Positions 61,357 to 64,000 of a DNA stretch of 64,000 nucleotides are shown here, piece by piece (within the stretch, counting starts at the first letter, position 1; the number at the start of each line of letters is the position of its first letter). The stretch covers positions 496,001-560,000 of the forward strand of contig JASJOS010000005.1 in NCBI GenBank assembly GCA_030068525.1, given 5' to 3'. This DNA comes from Xanthocytophaga flava. GTDB taxonomy: Bacteria; Bacteroidota; Bacteroidia; Cytophagales; 172606-1. A program made the position numbers and the translations under genes. The notes under the pieces were generated by a model. That model made no database searches. It was not told the origin of the DNA and worked only from the letters and a program-made list of their open reading frames with translations.

Positions 61357-62208
61357 TTAATCTTTCACTTTTTTGTAAACCTTCTCTTCATTATTGACAA
61401 CAATGAAACGATTTGCCACCTCACACCAGATCAAAGACTCTTTTGAACCAATAATCAGATAACCATATTTAAATAAACTTTCATGAAACATTTTTAAAAC
61501 CTGGTTTTGCAACTGCTGGTTAAAATAGATCATGACGTTACGACAAAGTATGATATCAAACTTGGAGAATGGTGTGCAGTCTACCAGATTATGCTCTCTC
61601 CATGATACATTTTCTACCAATGTTTTATCCATTATAGCCTTCCCCCCTTCTTCCTTATAATACTTCTCCAGTGAATGGGCACCCTGAAAACGGATATAAT
61701 TCTTCTGGTTCAATTCCATGTTTTTGATGGGAATCACACCAGCTTTTGCTTTAGCTAATATATCCGCATCTATATCTGTTGCCACAATTTTACAACGATC
61801 CAGAATCCCCATCTCTCTCAACATAATAGTCATAGAGAAAACTTCTTCACCAGAAGAACATCCGGCATGCCAGATACTCACATGATTATTGTTTAAGAGA
61901 ATATTAGGTATAACCTTGTCCCGAACCTCTCTCCAGAAAGAAGGATCACGAAACATCTCCGTCACATTTACTGTGATTTCTGAGATAAATTCTTTAATAA
62001 ATCCAGGTTCGTCATTGACTCGCCTGATTAAACCATCAATCGTCGGAATACGGTACAACTCCAGCACACGTTGGATTCTTCTTTTAAAGGAAGACATCGC
62101 ATAGTTAGAGAAGTCATAGTTATACTTCTGCCGGAGAAGCTCCGTCAACCTCCGAAGTTCCGTAATCTCAATGTCGGGTGTTGTAATTATGTTCGGATAT
62201 TGTAACAC
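61357..62208 (-). CDS. CheR-type protein methyltransferase, 283 aa
   Basis: A SAM-dependent methyltransferase of glutamate residues in receptors. The N-terminal helical domain (about 15-85; SSFKRRIQRVLELYRI) and SAM domain (from about 90; VTEMFRDPSFW, HAGCSSGEEVFSMTI, LCRNVMIYFNQQ) are typical. No TPR tail is present. The start is GTG at 62206-62208. It is the first gene of the minus-strand signalling set, 163 bases ahead of cheB. The pair CheR/CheB with no receptor suggests adaptation of the Sia-like sensors or of receptors encoded elsewhere. Confidence 0.88.
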   Translation of the reverse strand: MLQYPNIITTPDIEITELRRLTELLRQKYNYDFSNYAMSSFKRRIQRVLELYRIPTIDGLIRRVNDEPGFIKEFISEITVNVTEMFRDPSFWREVRDKVIPNILLNNNHVSIWHAGCSSGEEVFSMTIMLREMGILDRCKIVATDIDADILAKAKAGVIPIKNMELNQKNYIRFQGAHSLEKYYKEEGGKAIMDKTLVENVSWREHNLVDCTPFSKFDIILCRNVMIYFNQQLQNQVLKMFHESLFKYGYLIIGSKESLIWCEVANRFIVVNNEEKVYKKVKD

Positions 62209-62751
62209 AGGACTTATTATTTTCGTAATGCAGATAGAACTACAGTTTTTTTCCTTTTTGGCTATTGCGAATTTAATGGAATTACATCTGTTCCAAGTAT
62301 TTAGGCAGTAGTGCTATGTATAAAAGGGAGTAACTTTCAGGATGTATTTTGTCGATTTTCCCAATGAAGGGTGCAGTTTTTGAATACTTTCAAATGTGGG
62401 ATATTAGCATATATGATTACCTTTATGGCAACTTCTGTAATTAGCAGAAAAAGTTTTTTCAGGCACAATCTATGTTTCAAAAACAGTGTCTGGGCTCTTA
62501 AAAAAGGTTTTATCCAGATTCAGAAGTCCTTTCCTGCTTTTAAAAGATAAATAATTCAGTAGTGTTGTGACATAAAAACATGAATAGCCACCCAAAAATT
62601 ACGCCTATCTGTTACCACAAAATATGCGCTTTGGCTAATTGTATCAAATAAGTAATAAATTCTCCAGAATTATGTGTATTTATGCCTCCTAGCCATTTCT
62701 ATTTGTATCTCTTTTATAATAAAATCCTTATTTTCCCTCTTTTTCAGATAC
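62209..62751. other. Intergenic region between cheR and asnB
   Basis: These 543 bases separate divergent genes and must hold both promoters. I found no TAnnTTTG box at a convincing place, no strong hairpin and no open frame with coding character. Confidence 0.4.
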
Positions 62752-64000
62752 ATGTGTGGCATTCACATCATTGTTGATAAACAAAATCAGTTGGATGAAA
62801 AACCCATTCAACGGATGCTTTCTGCAACCCATTACCGGGGGCCTGATGCTCAGGACTGGACTCAGATTGTATCATCGCACCAAACCATCTGGATGGCAAA
62901 TAACCGCTTAAAGATCAGTGATCTTCGGGATATTGCCAATCAACCAATGAAGACAGGGAATGGACAATATACTCTGGTTTTTAATGGTGCGATATACAAC
63001 CATATTGCCTTACGAACTACCCATCTGACGGAAACTGAATTTGCAACGCAGTCCGATACCGAGACTCTCTTACAATTAGTAGCGCGACATGGCCATTCTA
63101 TTTTTTCAGAATTGAATGGCATGTTCGCTATAGCATTTTATGACAAGCTCACAGAAAAACTTAGTATAGCCAGAGACCGATGGGGAATAAAACCTTTGTA
63201 CTGGTTTGAGAATAATGCATTTCTTATTATTTCTTCAGAAATCAAAGGAATACTGGCAACAGGACTGGTTCCTAAAAGACCTAATCTTAATCAAATACAA
63301 CATTACCTTTCCTTCAAGTTTCCTCGTCGCCCTCAAACGTTTTATGAAAACATTTTTGAAGTAGAACCTGGCAAAATTTGTCAAGCTAGTTACAGGGACG
63401 ATTTACATACAATAAGGCAGCTGTATATTCCCCAAAGGTCCACAGTTAAAATACCAGATAAAGAAGGCATTCAAAAAAACATAGCACAAGCATTAGAAGA
63501 AACTGTCTATCAATACACTACAGCAGATGTGCCATCAGGTTTATTTTTAAGTGGTGGAATAGATTCTACTTTGTTGTTAGCCAGTTTATATACTAAAGGT
63601 GTAAAAGATTTTCCTGTATTTACAATCGGATATACAGATTCTGACAAACCTTATGCAACCAAAGATCAGCACTTTGCGCAACAAGCTGCCAGACAATATA
63701 GAGCAGATATGCATGAGGTTGTTGTAGATAGTCAATTATTTGTCCAATTTTCTGAGTGGGTAAAGACTATTGATCAGCCTGTTGCAGATGGGGCCGCATG
63801 GCTTACCTATCTATTGTCACAGGAAGCACGCAAATATGTTAAAATCATTTTGTCTGGAGCAGGAGCAGATGAGTTGTTTGCAGGATATAACCGACATTGG
63901 GCTTACTACCAATATCTGAGAACACCCTCCTTTATAAGAAAGAGCATTCCTTTACTACATCATATTCCACAATATAAATTCGCCAAAGCCCATTATGGCC
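62752..64000 (+). CDS. asnB: Asparagine synthase, glutamine-hydrolysing (partial)
   Basis: The enzyme makes asparagine from aspartate, glutamine and ATP. The class II amidotransferase domain opens with the catalytic Cys2 in MCGIHIIVDKQ, followed by THYRGPDAQDW and VFNGAIYNH. The synthetase domain begins near residue 215, with the ATP pyrophosphate loop FLSGGIDSTLLLA and LSGAGADELFAGYNRHW. The frame stays open to the right edge after 416 codons, so the C-terminal part is cut off. AsnB-like enzymes that amidate other substrates cannot be excluded; the absence of a glycan cluster favours the housekeeping role. Confidence 0.9.
   Translation, partial: MCGIHIIVDKQNQLDEKPIQRMLSATHYRGPDAQDWTQIVSSHQTIWMANNRLKISDLRDIANQPMKTGNGQYTLVFNGAIYNHIALRTTHLTETEFATQSDTETLLQLVARHGHSIFSELNGMFAIAFYDKLTEKLSIARDRWGIKPLYWFENNAFLIISSEIKGILATGLVPKRPNLNQIQHYLSFKFPRRPQTFYENIFEVEPGKICQASYRDDLHTIRQLYIPQRSTVKIPDKEGIQKNIAQALEETVYQYTTADVPSGLFLSGGIDSTLLLASLYTKGVKDFPVFTIGYTDSDKPYATKDQHFAQQAARQYRADMHEVVVDSQLFVQFSEWVKTIDQPVADGAAWLTYLLSQEARKYVKIILSGAGADELFAGYNRHWAYYQYLRTPSFIRKSIPLLHHIPQYKFAKAHYG

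Overview
The window looks like a chromosomal segment of a Bacteroidota, most likely a Cytophagales-type gliding or soil bacterium. The evidence is AT-rich intergenic DNA, many lipoproteins with LxxC lipoboxes, promoter boxes of the Bacteroidota type (TTG, 19 nt, TAnnTTTG; best case 5640-5669), few Shine-Dalgarno sequences, and families typical of the group (FtsX/MacB permeases, DUF4136, NIPSNAP, Crp/Fnr-type and AraC regulators, SpoIIE phosphatases behind GAF/PAS domains). No rRNA, tRNA, CRISPR array or intact insertion sequence was seen.

Region 1 (1-3300) is accessory, phage-like DNA: the end of an unknown gene, a perfect 66-bp palindrome, a VRR-NUC nuclease whose 3' end runs into a repeat array, an XRE repressor, a coiled-coil protein, a holin-like protein and a peptidoglycan amidase broken by two frameshifts. 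Region 2 (3.3-8 kb) holds small unrecognised membrane proteins and lipoproteins plus a rhomboid-TPR protease. Region 3 (8-21.8 kb) is a stress/xenobiotic neighbourhood: two AraC regulators, a TetX/PHBH-like flavin monooxygenase, a metallo-hydrolase with a Crp-like regulator, two aldo/keto reductases, four alpha/beta hydrolases (three tandem paralogues) and a divergent Crp-like regulator. This part is crowded with gene remnants, a dispersed 75-bp hairpin repeat (three copies counting the one in region 1) and a MITE-like element family.

Region 4 (21.8-34 kb) carries an FtsX-type permease of visibly higher GC, an S9 peptidase, a Bcr/CflA drug exporter, AnmK, a NIPSNAP protein, BON/LysM envelope proteins and a lipoprotein-anchored methyltransferase with a Crp-like regulator. 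Region 5 (34-51 kb) is mostly core: a WbqC-like protein, ClpC, an RNA ligase plus nucleotidyltransferase pair, an ATP-grasp enzyme, leucyl aminopeptidase, YbaB, a glycosyltransferase, PspC, an OmpA/TPR lipoprotein, an M23 peptidase, and MurG with FtsW.

Region 6 (51-62.2 kb, all minus strand) is a signalling block in the order CheR, CheB, GAF membrane protein, SpoIIE-type PP2C receptor, SiaB-like kinase, SiaC-like phosphoprotein, then a TerB/FHA-like ABC exporter. It resembles the SiaABC threonine-phosphorylation switch, without a GGDEF partner in this window. The right edge cuts an asparagine synthase gene.

The two most interesting systems are the RNA ligase/nucleotidyltransferase pair (37.8-39.7 kb) and the Sia-like switch placed between CheB/CheR and an ABC exporter (52.3-62.2 kb).
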